Part shown: positions 1-8,911 of the stretch, piece after piece | Position numbering within the stretch: the stretch's first letter is position 1 | How the letters are laid out: every line of letters begins with the position of its first letter | NCBI GenBank assembly: GCA_002352205.1 | Contig: DEHZ01000010.1 | Span: 682,245 to 746,244 of the forward strand | Reading direction: 5' to 3' | Source of the DNA: Flavobacterium sp. UBA2787 | GTDB taxonomy: Bacteria; Bacteroidota; Bacteroidia; Flavobacteriales; Flavobacteriaceae | Length of the DNA: 64,000 nt | The notes under the pieces: model-generated | The model's database searches: none | Told to the model about the DNA's origin: nothing | Seen by the model: the letters and a program-made list of their open reading frames with translations, nothing else | Translations under genes and position numbers: made by a program

Positions 1-954
1 GGTAGGGTCAAAAGATTCATTTGATTTTAATAGACTATTTAAACCATAAATCCACTCGACGGGTAAATTTTCAGACATGTTTTCCAATGCTTTTCCTTCT
101 CCTGAAAAACCACGGTAAGCATCAGGAGAAAAGGCCATAAGTAATTGCATTTTTCCAAATTCTGCAACCACTGCACAAGTTTCCTTATCCATAGATTCAT
201 AAATCATAATTTTCTCAACAATCGGTAGAATTCCTTCCAATAGTCGAAGTCTATGAATTCCGCCAATTCTGGTACTATCTATCGTTGATAAAGTTGAAAA
301 CATAAATTTATCGGCTCTTTTAGTAATATAGAATTCTCCTTTTACATTTCCTTTAGGAAGGTTTTGAAAAAGTTGAATGGTTTGTATTTTAGACAATTCA
401 AATTTCAATTCCATATCAGCTAAATAGAGTTGAACACTCGTTAATCCTTTTATCCAGCGGGTTGGAAGTGTAACTTTTTTTTCTACTACTTTCGTTTTGG
501 TGGTTATCACTTGAACGTCGTGTTGACCTACAGCAAGCGTTACCTTTTCATTTTTTTGTATTGCATTTAAAGCATTCAGCATAGGTTCATTAAAATCAAC
601 ATTGGTCGTTCCTGATGCAATGAATTCTCCATCAATTGCTTCCGGTTTCATGTCTAAGCGAACATAAACGCCATTGCAGGATGAGAAACCTTCAAACCGA
701 AGTCGTTCTGCACCGGCAGACACAATTGGATCGCGAAGACTTGGCGGAATCGGACCAAAACTGGATCGAACCACTTTTGCAATGGTGCTCCAACATTTGG
801 CAGTAATATAGGGTTCTGTTAAACTACCCCAAAAAAAGCATGGAATTGTATTTACTTCTTCAATTTCTGATTGATGAGCCATTACCAAATTATTAATTCC
901 TTTGGTTTTATTGAGAGTAGAAATACTTTGATATTTATATTGTAAATCATTCAT
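1..954 (-). CDS. Partial protein of unknown function next to the WGR gene (N-terminal 318 residues visible)
   Basis: An uninterrupted reading frame starts at the ATG at 952-954 (a second ATG lies at 948-950) and runs off the left edge, so only about 318 N-terminal residues are seen. The protein begins MNDLQYKYQSISTLNK and is soluble-looking, with no signal peptide or membrane segment. It starts 2 bases after the stop of the WGR protein gene, so the two are almost certainly one transcript. No zinc finger or catalytic motif is visible in this part. In MoxR/VWA-type (yeh-like) operons the WGR protein is often followed by a SWIM zinc-finger protein; this gene could be that partner, but this rests on position only. 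Confidence 0.7.
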   Translation of the reverse strand, partial: MNDLQYKYQSISTLNKTKGINNLVMAHQSEIEEVNTIPCFFWGSLTEPYITAKCWSTIAKVVRSSFGPIPPSLRDPIVSAGAERLRFEGFSSCNGVYVRLDMKPEAIDGEFIASGTTNVDFNEPMLNALNAIQKNEKVTLAVGQHDVQVITTKTKVVEKKVTLPTRWIKGLTSVQLYLADMELKFELSKIQTIQLFQNLPKGNVKGEFYITKRADKFMFSTLSTIDSTRIGGIHRLRLLEGILPIVEKIMIYESMDKETCAVVAEFGKMQLLMAFSPDAYRGFSGEGKALENMSENLPVEWIYGLNSLLKSNESFDPT

Positions 955-956
955 AG

Positions 957-3900
957 CTAAGAGATTGGTAGTTGTTTGATTAATTGTTTTAATGAATTGT
1001 TCTCTTTGTGTTTTTCAAAAAAAGCGATACTTTCAGAAGAAGGCTTACTATTTGTTTTTAGTGTAACATCCACATAATTTTCAACCATTTTTTTAAAGTT
1101 TGTAGGCAATTTATCTTTGATAACGAATCGTTTAAAAATCCCATCTAATACTAAAAATAAAGCGGCATTATGTTGAGGCGAAGTATCTTTTAACGCTATA
1201 ACTCCGTCAACCATTCGCAGTAAAACACCATATTTATTTGAAACTAATAAGGCTATTTTTTCAGAAAAAGCATGTATGTCAATTGCTTGTTTTTCTACTA
1301 AATTAATTAAAACCTCAGAAGCCAATAACCTAACTTCTTTTTTTTCTTGAAAAAAACAACAAGCAAAAACGAGTAAGGAGGTATCAGTAAATTGAAATCC
1401 ATTCTGGTTTATTACATTTAAAAAACCTTTTAACTCATTGTTTGTTCCATCGGCAGTTTTGCAGTTTTTTTTCAGCAAAAGACAAGCCAATGGTTCGTTA
1501 TTTTGGGGCATTAGGCTATTCCAGTAATATGTGTTTTCGTCGGAATTCAAAACATATTCAGAATGCCAAGTATATCTTTCTTTTTTGGGATGCAAATCTA
1601 AATTATAAATAAAATTTCTAGGAACCGATTTTTCAACTGGAAGGTTGTATCGTAACTCCGTCCAAGATGGCGAACGTTCCAATTCCTTTGTTTGATAATT
1701 TTTCCATTCATTCCATTTCTCTTTAAACTCAATTTTTGGGACAAAAGGAGCTGTTACAAAAGGAATATCCTTGAGTTCGGTTTTTTCAAAATCATTAAAA
1801 GTATCATTAGGATAAAAAGTTCGTGCAGCCACAGCCCAAAGTGCTAATTTTTCTGCGTTTTGCGAATTTCCGGTTGCTTTTTGAAAAAGTTTTGATAATA
1901 GTGAAGTCGAATTGCTATTGATTTTAAGTTCATTTGAAGTACCTAAACAATACGCCATTAATTCCTTCATTTCAGGATTTAATTTATCTAATAAAGGAAT
2001 TGCCTTTTCCACATTTTCACGTGGCATTCTGCTAATGGCAATACTTAAATCAACCATGTCAATATTTTCATTAGCAGATTCGTATTGAATTAATCTGTTC
2101 AAAAGTGTTTTTGGTTCAATCCAATGCGGCTTGTGGGTTGGTAACGAAAGTAAAGGTAACGTTGAGTTTTTATTATTCTTTTGTAACGTAATTTCGATTA
2201 ATGGTTTAATTAATTTTAAAGTTGTAAGAGAAATATATTCTTTGTCTTCAATTTTATAAACAAGATTTTTGTTTGGGATTTTATTTATAAGTAAATTTTT
2301 GACATAATTTTTCAAAACGCTATTAAAATAAGTTTTATCCAATTGTTTTAAATAAGGTTGCAATTGCTTACTATAATCATTTGGAAATAAATCTCTTTGC
2401 GTAATAAAGATATGCAATATAATTTCTGAATCAATAATATCATCTGAAGAAATAAAACGTCCAATTTGCATAAGAATATCGTTCCAATCTTTTGGTAATT
2501 CAACTTCTTCAACAAGATAATTTTCTCTTTGCGGATGATATTGATACGCGGCAGAGAAGGTTTCGCTTTCAAGAATTATCTCTTCGCTTAAGAATTTACT
2601 CAAAAGTGGTTTAATACTTCCTTGTAAATAAGAAGAATAAGATTCTAATTTTTCGGTGAGTGTTTTATCTTTTTCATTGCCAATTTTTAGGAGTAATTTC
2701 GTTGTTCTTTCTTGTAAGTTCAAATCCGGAATCACATAAATGTCCACTATTAAAGAAGCAATTTGTTTGTTTAATTTAGCATTGGATTTACTTAATTTTT
2801 CTAATACCATTAAGCTTGATTTGATGGCGTTTTTAGAATCATTTCGCATCATCAAACTTTCTAACCATTCCAAATAGATTTTTGTTTTAAATTTTGGATG
2901 GTCAAACAATTTCTTGATTAACTCTGCCCCGTAATTAACAATAGTTGGATTAGAATTATGAAAAAATGTAAATATATATTCTTGAAAAGGAATTAATTCA
3001 TCTGATGATGGATTTATGTCTGTTAATAGCTTTCTAAAAAACAGTTTCAGATTATTGTTCCAATCTTTGGTTTGAATAAGAATTGCATTTTCAATAAATG
3101 TTTTTTTATCTAACTTATTTTCTTCTAATAGTTGCAAAAATAAAATTGACCAAGTATTGAATTCTCTGTAACTTGCCGTTTCATTTTCTCTAAATGTACT
3201 ATTTTGAATGTTAGTTTCATAATTATACAATTGAGGAACATCCCTTTCGTAGGCAGTTTTATCATTTACGAGAAACAAAATAAATTCCCGCGGTTTAACT
3301 TTTCCGTGCCAACTATTAAATCGTGATAAACAAAGTGTAAAAAGTTCAGGATTATAGGATAAAAAATCATTTTCTTCAAGAAAACGTAAAGAGTTATAAT
3401 CAAAACTAATCCAATCATTTTTTCTGAACCTATCCAACAGAAAAAACTCTATCCATGTAGGTTTTGCCCATTGAAGAATTTCTAAAATGTGTGGTTCATT
3501 TGCTTTTTCCAAAACAGAAAACACCTCTTCAAATGAAATTATATCTGTTTTGTCAAACGTGGCCATTGCACTAAGAGAGATTATTTCTGTAATCTTTTCA
3601 TCACCTCTAATTCCCCAACGCCATTCATTCCTCTTAAATTTCGCACCGGGTTCAAGGTTCAAATCAACATAGGTCATCCAATATCGTTTATTTTTTTTGA
3701 TGTGTTTACGAATTGGTTCTAAATTTCCTTTTGTATTTTTAATCAAAAAAGGTAGTAAACGAGAGACATCTTTTTGTTTAATAATTTCATCGTATTCTTC
3801 CAGAATGGCACTTATATTTGTTACTTTTCCGGTTTTAGCATCAATTTTATCTTTAATAGCAACTTCTCCGGTTTCTGAATATCCTTTCTTAAGTTTTTCA

Positions 3901-4073
3901 TTTACAAGTTTTTCGGCTGTTTTAAGACAAAGTTCATCACTCTCAAATGATTTGATTTGTGATACACCTGAAGTTCCATTTTTGCCGTAGGTAACAGTAT
4001 ATTGATTTCCTTTAACTTCAATTTGCCAAAATTTATCTGAATTTCCGTCAATGTACTTGAGATGTTTATTCAT
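957..4073 (-). CDS. Large WGR-domain protein, YehI/DUF6493-like
   Basis: This 1038-residue cytoplasmic protein opens with a WGR domain at about residues 1-65 ([20 protein letters not shown], where YGKNGT stands for the usual WGR-type signature). The remaining roughly 950 residues are helix-rich and repeat-like, without membrane segments. Size and layout match the large WGR proteins of MoxR-ATPase/VWA operons (E. coli YehI-type, or the DUF6493 family of Bacteroidota); this assignment is from memory of the families. WGR domains are thought to bind nucleic acid or act as interaction modules. The gene is followed after 2 bases by the partial gene at 1-954. Molecular function is unknown. Confidence 0.75.
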   Translation of the reverse strand: MNKHLKYIDGNSDKFWQIEVKGNQYTVTYGKNGTSGVSQIKSFESDELCLKTAEKLVNEKLKKGYSETGEVAIKDKIDAKTGKVTNISAILEEYDEIIKQKDVSRLLPFLIKNTKGNLEPIRKHIKKNKRYWMTYVDLNLEPGAKFKRNEWRWGIRGDEKITEIISLSAMATFDKTDIISFEEVFSVLEKANEPHILEILQWAKPTWIEFFLLDRFRKNDWISFDYNSLRFLEENDFLSYNPELFTLCLSRFNSWHGKVKPREFILFLVNDKTAYERDVPQLYNYETNIQNSTFRENETASYREFNTWSILFLQLLEENKLDKKTFIENAILIQTKDWNNNLKLFFRKLLTDINPSSDELIPFQEYIFTFFHNSNPTIVNYGAELIKKLFDHPKFKTKIYLEWLESLMMRNDSKNAIKSSLMVLEKLSKSNAKLNKQIASLIVDIYVIPDLNLQERTTKLLLKIGNEKDKTLTEKLESYSSYLQGSIKPLLSKFLSEEIILESETFSAAYQYHPQRENYLVEEVELPKDWNDILMQIGRFISSDDIIDSEIILHIFITQRDLFPNDYSKQLQPYLKQLDKTYFNSVLKNYVKNLLINKIPNKNLVYKIEDKEYISLTTLKLIKPLIEITLQKNNKNSTLPLLSLPTHKPHWIEPKTLLNRLIQYESANENIDMVDLSIAISRMPRENVEKAIPLLDKLNPEMKELMAYCLGTSNELKINSNSTSLLSKLFQKATGNSQNAEKLALWAVAARTFYPNDTFNDFEKTELKDIPFVTAPFVPKIEFKEKWNEWKNYQTKELERSPSWTELRYNLPVEKSVPRNFIYNLDLHPKKERYTWHSEYVLNSDENTYYWNSLMPQNNEPLACLLLKKNCKTADGTNNELKGFLNVINQNGFQFTDTSLLVFACCFFQEKKEVRLLASEVLINLVEKQAIDIHAFSEKIALLVSNKYGVLLRMVDGVIALKDTSPQHNAALFLVLDGIFKRFVIKDKLPTNFKKMVENYVDVTLKTNSKPSSESIAFFEKHKENNSLKQLIKQLPIS

Positions 4074-4205
4074 ATAATTATAAGATTATAGCGATATTTT
4101 TAAAATAGTAAATATCTAAAATATTTATTGAATTTAATAAATGAAGCATTTTTTTTGTTTGTTAATTTCTAACATTTTTTACTGAAAATTCATTTACTAT
4201 TCTTT

Positions 4206-4236
4206 TTTGATTCTTACATTAATTTGTATAGCTTTG
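4206..4236 (+). promoter_or_regulatory. Bacteroidota-type promoter of the SPFH/NAD-kinase-like pair
   Basis: TTTG at 4206-4209 is followed by 19 bases and then TAGCTTTG at 4229-4236, an exact TAnnTTTG -7 element. Transcription would begin at about 4242-4244. This lies downstream of a possible TTG start at 4224 and so favours the ATG at 4260 as the true start. Confidence 0.6.
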
Positions 4237-4259
4237 ATTTCGATAAAAACCACAAACCT

Positions 4260-5282
4260 ATGTTCGGTATAAAACACATCAAATTTGATTCAATGACTTA
4301 CGTTCTTCAATTCTCGAATGGAAAGATTTCGAGAGAAGGTAGAGGTCTTTCTTTTTTCTATTTTGCTCCTAATAGTTCGATTGTTGCCATTCCTATGGGA
4401 AGTAATGATTTGCCGTTTATTTTTAATGAATCGACGAATGACTATCAAACAGTGACGATTCAAGGTCAAATTAGTTATAAAATAAGTAATCCGAAAACAT
4501 TGGCCGATGTTCTTGATTTTACCGTTACTGATAACGGACAATATAAAAAAAATGATATTGAGAAATTGAATCAGCGAATTATTAACGAAGCACAAACCGC
4601 TACTTCCTCTTTTATTCATGAAATTAAATTGAAAGATGCCATTCGATCTGCCAAAACGATTGAGGATAGAATTTTGGAAGGTTTAAAAGTATCACCGGCA
4701 ATTACTATGCTTGGAATTGAAATTTTAGGAGCCAATATTTTAGCCATTCAAGCTACACCTGAAATGGCGAGAGCATTGGAAACTGAAACCCGTGAACAGT
4801 TGCAACAAGAAGCCGACCAAGCCATTTATGAACGCAGAAATTTTGCTGTAGAGCAGGAGCGAAGAATCAGAGAAACCGAATTGAATACCGAAATTGCTGT
4901 GGAAGAAAAACAAAAGCAAATTGCTGAAAAGAAAATGGAGTCGGATGTTCAAAAAGCAGATAACGACAGAAAACTCCGTGAAATGAAACTCGAAGCCGAT
5001 ATAGCTGTTGAAAATCAACGAAAATTATTAATTGAGCAACAAACGGCCAACGATAAAAAAGAAGCTGAAACGCAAGGTTTTGTAATTGAAACGACTTTAA
5101 AACCGTATAAAGATATTGACTGGAAGATTTTAACAGCTTTGAATAATAACCCGGATCCAAAATTCAATATTTCACTCGCTTTTAGACAACTTGCCGAAAA
5201 TGCTGATAAAATTGGTAATTTGAATATTAGCCCCGAACTTTTAGAATCTATTTTAAGTGATAAGCGAGAGAATAAGAAATGA
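4260..5282 (+). CDS. SPFH/band-7 domain protein (stomatin/prohibitin superfamily)
   Basis: The 340-residue protein starts MFGIKHIKFDSMTYVLQF. A frame extension to a TTG at 4224 exists, but the promoter at 4206-4236 overlaps it, so the ATG at 4260 is preferred. An SPFH-type beta-rich domain covers about residues 20-170. It is followed by a long charged helical region (about 170-280, with many E, K, Q and A repeats) typical of the coiled coil by which SPFH proteins oligomerise. No obvious N-terminal membrane helix is present. The gene overlaps the next one by ATGA (5279-5282), indicating translational coupling. SPFH proteins generally form membrane-associated scaffolds; the specific role here is unknown and is probably tied to the coupled NAD-kinase-fold partner. 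Confidence 0.85.
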   Translation: MFGIKHIKFDSMTYVLQFSNGKISREGRGLSFFYFAPNSSIVAIPMGSNDLPFIFNESTNDYQTVTIQGQISYKISNPKTLADVLDFTVTDNGQYKKNDIEKLNQRIINEAQTATSSFIHEIKLKDAIRSAKTIEDRILEGLKVSPAITMLGIEILGANILAIQATPEMARALETETREQLQQEADQAIYERRNFAVEQERRIRETELNTEIAVEEKQKQIAEKKMESDVQKADNDRKLREMKLEADIAVENQRKLLIEQQTANDKKEAETQGFVIETTLKPYKDIDWKILTALNNNPDPKFNISLAFRQLAENADKIGNLNISPELLESILSDKRENKK

Positions 5283-6202
5283 ATATCGAATACGCCATAA
5301 TTGTCAAGAATAAAACCCGACTTGAGGCTTTAATTGAACGATTTAATACAAAAGCACAAGCCAAATTTTACATAGAAAGTCTAGGTGGAAATTTTGATGA
5401 CTATGTTCGTGAACATGAAACTTTTCATCATGCGTTGGTTGAATTGCAAACGCAGCTTTCAAAAGTTGTAAAAAACAAAACTATTGAACGATTATATCTT
5501 CCATCATTTTTATTTTCTGAAAAGAATTTGATTATTGTAATTGGCCAAGATGGGTTGGTTGCAAACACAGCTAAATATTCTAAAGGATGTCCGATTGTAG
5601 CTGTAAATCCTGATAAAGAAAGATATGATGGTGTATTGTTACCGTTTGATACTTCTGATTTTTTGGTTGGTGTTGAACAAGTTATTTCGAAACAATATCA
5701 ATCAAAAACTATGCGATTTGCAGAAGCGAAGTTAAATGACGGACAACGACTTTTAGCATTTAATGATCTGTTTATTGGAGCTTCTTCTCATGTTTCTGCT
5801 CGTTATAAAATAGCCTTCAACAAAACCATCGAAGAACATTCGTCAAGCGGATTAATAGTCTCCACACCGGCAGGATCAACGGGCTGGTTGAGTTCAATTT
5901 TCAATATGGCGTATGGTGTTGCGAGTATGTTTGAAAAAAATTTAAAACCCAAAAAACCTAAACTAAAAGATAATGAATTGTTATTTGCTGTTCGAGAACC
6001 TTTTCAAAGTATTCGAACCCAAACAGGAATAACAGCAGGAATCATAAAAGGACAAAATCATCTAACTATTGAATCATTAATGCCTACAGGCGGAATTATT
6101 TTTAGTGACGGAATTGAATCGGATTTTCTAAAATTTAATAGCGGTGCAATTGTTACCATTGGCATTGCAGCTGAAACGGCTAACATTGTGATGAATAAAT
6201 AG
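5279..6202 (+). CDS. NAD-kinase-fold protein coupled to the SPFH gene
   Basis: The 307-residue protein shares the NAD/diacylglycerol kinase fold. The stretch GLIVSTPAGSTGW (about residues 196-208) matches the conserved (D)GxxxSTPTGSTAY block of NAD kinases, FNDLFIG matches the NE/ND block, and IIFSDGIES is near the C-terminal DG motif. The nucleotide-binding GGDG motif is altered to IGQDGLVANT at about residues 89-98, and the Asp before GLIVSTP is Ser. Substrate or activity may therefore differ from ordinary NAD kinases, and such proteins are often loosely annotated as sugar kinases. Its start overlaps the SPFH stop, so the two products probably act together. Whether it is catalytic is open. 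Confidence 0.8.
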   Translation: MNIEYAIIVKNKTRLEALIERFNTKAQAKFYIESLGGNFDDYVREHETFHHALVELQTQLSKVVKNKTIERLYLPSFLFSEKNLIIVIGQDGLVANTAKYSKGCPIVAVNPDKERYDGVLLPFDTSDFLVGVEQVISKQYQSKTMRFAEAKLNDGQRLLAFNDLFIGASSHVSARYKIAFNKTIEEHSSSGLIVSTPAGSTGWLSSIFNMAYGVASMFEKNLKPKKPKLKDNELLFAVREPFQSIRTQTGITAGIIKGQNHLTIESLMPTGGIIFSDGIESDFLKFNSGAIVTIGIAAETANIVMNK

Positions 6203-6215
6203 ACTTACTATTTTT
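6197..6215. terminator. Weak bidirectional terminator between convergent genes
   Basis: AAATAG (6197-6202) and CTATTT (6208-6213) form a 6-bp hairpin with a 5-base loop and short T runs, placed exactly between the convergent NAD-kinase-like and DUF3137 genes. The stem is short and AT-rich, so efficiency is doubtful. Confidence 0.35.
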
Positions 6216-6220
6216 CAATG

Positions 6221-7279
6221 TTATACTTTACTCCAAATCCTAGTATCTAAATTCAAGTCTTTTACAATTTTTTCAAACTCATTTATTTCCTGAATGTAAG
6301 TTAGAAAATAATTTTCATCTTCAATTTTCTGGAATAAATTTACTTTAAAAAAGTTCTTATTCCAAGGAATAATAAAGTACATTTTACCATTAATGAACGA
6401 TATAATTGGCAATGTTTTTTCTTTTTCTGCCAGTGTATGAATTTTATCAATTAAGTTTTGCGACAAAACGTAATAACCTGTTTGAATGTTAGAAGCATAA
6501 ATGTTGTAATTATCATTTATGTATGAATTTTCAACCGTTATTTTAGTCAAATTTTTGGGTTCTAATAATTCATTGAATTTATCTTTGATGCGATCTTTAT
6601 TTTTAGGAATCATCATAATTTTACCATTAAATTCCTTGTGAAAGTCGGCAAACATAAAAAATCCTGAAAAGAAAACGTTTATGTCTTTTACCGGTCCATC
6701 AAAAACTTCATCAAGTTGATTATCATCATCAAAAAAACTTTTTATGATGAAAATAGGTAACAAAACCAATGCGAGTAAGCAACCCCCAGCCGTTTTGACG
6801 TAATTAATTTTTTCTTTGTAAAATTTAATTTCGAAAAATTCTACTTCAATGTTTTCAATTATTCCACTTACATAATCTTCTCCTTCAATTTCTACGGTGT
6901 TGATAAAATGTCCTTTGGAAAGAATTTCGCTGTTTTGCAACGAATTTTGGTTATATCCATAGGCAGAATAGTTATACGTTTCATTGATGTGTTTGAATAG
7001 AGAAGGCAACACATCCTCTTTGAGTGTTGATTCAAAAACTTCTTTTGGATCATTTACAAACCAAAGTAGGAGATAAACAACGCCAACAGTAATGGTCAAC
7101 GGAATAAGAATTGGAATAATCAGGTTGATAATAACCAATAGAATCAGAACAAATTTTAGAATTTTCCTTAATGGCTTTACTATTTTGAAAAGATGATTAT
7201 ACCGTATTGCTTTAACTCGTTGCTTTTCTAAATAGATTGCACGTTCTTTTAAAAATGATCTTAATTTTTCGTCAATCAT
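6221..7279 (-). CDS. DUF3137-type membrane protein, partner of LemA
   Basis: The 352-residue protein has two to three hydrophobic segments near residues 36-73 (a pair of helices) and another at about 165-182, separated by soluble domains. This matches the DUF3137 family, which is regularly encoded beside LemA. It follows the lemA gene after 12 bases on the same strand and is likely co-transcribed. The C-terminal half is soluble and contains mixed strands around residues 215-345. Function is unknown. The family assignment rests on overall layout and gene neighbourhood. Confidence 0.75.
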   Translation of the reverse strand: MIDEKLRSFLKERAIYLEKQRVKAIRYNHLFKIVKPLRKILKFVLILLVIINLIIPILIPLTITVGVVYLLLWFVNDPKEVFESTLKEDVLPSLFKHINETYNYSAYGYNQNSLQNSEILSKGHFINTVEIEGEDYVSGIIENIEVEFFEIKFYKEKINYVKTAGGCLLALVLLPIFIIKSFFDDDNQLDEVFDGPVKDINVFFSGFFMFADFHKEFNGKIMMIPKNKDRIKDKFNELLEPKNLTKITVENSYINDNYNIYASNIQTGYYVLSQNLIDKIHTLAEKEKTLPIISFINGKMYFIIPWNKNFFKVNLFQKIEDENYFLTYIQEINEFEKIVKDLNLDTRIWSKV

Positions 7280-7291
7280 TAGAACTGTGAA

Positions 7292-7885
7292 TTAATTGAA
7301 TAATTGCTTTAAGTTGGGTGTGATTTTAGCACTCTCGTCGGCAACAAAATATGGATTTATCTTGAAATTGTATAGACTGGCTAACACATTGGAAGGAAAA
7401 GTTAGAATAGCATTATTTAAACTATTTACAGCAGAATTGTAAGCTCTTCTTGATGCACTTATTTGTTCTTCAGTTTCATTTAAAGTGCGTTGTAAATGAA
7501 TCATGTTTTGGTTTGCTTTTAAATCGGGATAGCTTTCTACATTAACCATTAAATTTTTTAAAAGTCCAGTTAACTTATTTTCCATTTCAAATCTTTGCGT
7601 TGAATTCGGATTTGTATTGCCTATTCTACTTCGTAACTCAACTATATCTTTTAAGGTAGTTTGTTCATAATCCATATACTTTTTAACGCTTTCAACTAAA
7701 TTTGGGATAAGCTCACCTCTTTTTTGCAAAGCCACATCAACACCACTAAAAGCATATTGTACTTGATTTTTTTTCTTAACCAAGCCGTTGTATATCACAA
7801 TCAATACTGGTATTGTAATGAAAAAAATTGGAAGCGTCACAATTATTGTTATTGTAAGAATTAGCAATGCAACAGTTTTATTCAT
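7292..7885 (-). CDS. lemA: LemA family protein
   Basis: The 197-residue protein has one N-terminal transmembrane helix (about residues 5-33), followed by the LemA signature YNGLVKKKNQVQYAFSGVDV and QKRGELIPNLVESVKKYMDYE. The rest is helical, ending with the family-typical FKINPYFVADESAKITPNL. LemA proteins are membrane-anchored helical bundles of uncertain function, implicated in envelope or protease-related modules in various bacteria. The gene heads a two-gene unit with the DUF3137 protein. Length is normal for the family. Confidence 0.92.
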   Translation of the reverse strand: MNKTVALLILTITIIVTLPIFFITIPVLIVIYNGLVKKKNQVQYAFSGVDVALQKRGELIPNLVESVKKYMDYEQTTLKDIVELRSRIGNTNPNSTQRFEMENKLTGLLKNLMVNVESYPDLKANQNMIHLQRTLNETEEQISASRRAYNSAVNSLNNAILTFPSNVLASLYNFKINPYFVADESAKITPNLKQLFN

Positions 7886-7963
7886 TTTGTTAAGTTTTTT
7901 ATTAATTCGCTAAATATAAATAATTTGAAATATAATTTTAACATGGTTTTAAAAGAATAAATA

Positions 7964-8116
7964 TTAACTATGATTTTTAATTCTCACAATTGTTATAAAT
8001 ACAAGAATTATAATAGGAATACATAATGCAAAATATATTCCGAACCATTTCAGCAGCATAATTCCCATCAACAAAAACAAGAAAAATTTGATTTTGTATG
8101 TGATGAACTTTTTCAA
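7964..8116 (-). CDS. Candidate 50-residue membrane peptide
   Basis: A small frame starts at TTG (8114-8116), overlapping the TGA stop of the maleate isomerase-like gene (TTGA overlap), and ends at the TAA at 7964-7966. It encodes 50 residues, begins MKKFITYKIKFFLFLL and contains two closely spaced hydrophobic stretches. The start overlap suggests translational coupling, and the basic N-terminus followed by hydrophobic segments looks protein-like. No family is recognised. It could also be chance; an internal ATG would give a 34-residue version. Confidence 0.4.
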   Translation of the reverse strand: MKKFITYKIKFFLFLLMGIMLLKWFGIYFALCIPIIILVFITIVRIKNHS

Positions 8117-8859
8117 TATTTTCCACTCAACAATTCGCCACCAATACTTGATTTAGCTTCTATTCCTAACTTTTTCATCATTTCATAAGTCGTACAAACT
8201 GCAGCGGAAGTCACCGGGATTCCGCATTCTTTCTGAATTAAATCGATAGACTCCAACGAAGGCATTTGTACACAGGCTGAAACAACTAACACATCAACAT
8301 CAGCTAAATCCAGTTGCTTATATATTTCCAATAAATTCATCGGATTTTGTGCAGCAACTTCCAAATTATCCGGAATTTCTAAAGCAATGCTTTCCTTTAC
8401 TTTGATGCCTTGGTGTTCAATATAATCTACAACCATATCCGTGAGCGGACGCATATAGGGAGTTATAATCGATATTTGTTTGGCACCTAAAACCTTCAAA
8501 CCATTAATCAATGCTCCGGCAGATGTTACAATTGGAGTAGGGAAATCATTCGCAACAGTTTCCTGATGCAAATTCACTTCGGAAACGCAATGATAACCTC
8601 GACCCATACTCATAATGGCTACTAAACAAGCATATCCCATCACATCTACGTGAGCATCGGATAATTCTTGTGCACATTTTAAACTCATTGCATCCATAGC
8701 TTCAAGTTCTTCTTTCGTTACTTTTTTCATCCGCATTCGACTGGAATGAAAGGTAAAACGTTCAGGTAAAATGGTTTCCCTTGCTCTGAAAATAGCTGGG
8801 ATTTCGGTTTCCATTGTTACGTTTGAGGAAGGGACGATTTGGCCTATTCTGTATTTCAT
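8113..8859 (-). CDS. Maleate cis-trans isomerase-like protein (Asp/Glu racemase superfamily)
   Basis: The 248-residue protein has the two catalytic cysteines of this family, C78 in VMGYACLVAIMSMG and C196 in VVSACVQMPSLESID. The latter matches the SACVQMPSL-type block of maleate isomerases (NicE/MaiA). N-terminal RIGQIVPSSNVTMETEI is also typical. The known reaction is maleate to fumarate. It lies downstream of the FAH hydrolase and gentisate dioxygenase genes on the same strand. This suggests that maleylpyruvate is hydrolysed directly to maleate and pyruvate and that this enzyme converts maleate to fumarate for the TCA cycle. Isomerisation of maleylpyruvate itself, or arylmalonate decarboxylase-like chemistry, are less likely alternatives. 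Confidence 0.8.
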   Translation of the reverse strand: MKYRIGQIVPSSNVTMETEIPAIFRARETILPERFTFHSSRMRMKKVTKEELEAMDAMSLKCAQELSDAHVDVMGYACLVAIMSMGRGYHCVSEVNLHQETVANDFPTPIVTSAGALINGLKVLGAKQISIITPYMRPLTDMVVDYIEHQGIKVKESIALEIPDNLEVAAQNPMNLLEIYKQLDLADVDVLVVSACVQMPSLESIDLIQKECGIPVTSAAVCTTYEMMKKLGIEAKSSIGGELLSGKY

Positions 8860-8869
8860 TTTTTAAAAA

Positions 8870-8893
8870 GTTTCAGGTTTAAAGTTTCAAGTT
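8870..8893 (-). repeat. 24-base dispersed intercistronic repeat, copy 1
   Basis: On the minus strand this reads with core TTGAAACTTTAAACCTGA and is identical over 24 bases to 50388-50411 on the plus strand. Both copies lie in a spacer shortly before a start codon, in the same orientation relative to transcription. Confidence 0.75.
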
Positions 8894-8911
8894 AATATAA
8901 ATAACAGAATA

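Noticed and set aside
2348-2572. Small frames on the opposite strand or other frames of large genes
   Set aside because: They overlap well-supported coding genes, lack recognisable domains and have skewed composition, so they are treated as chance frames throughout the window.
4224-5282. SPFH gene starting at the TTG at 4224
   Set aside because: The -7 promoter element at 4229-4236 lies inside this extension, and the family N-terminus matches MFGIK from 4260.
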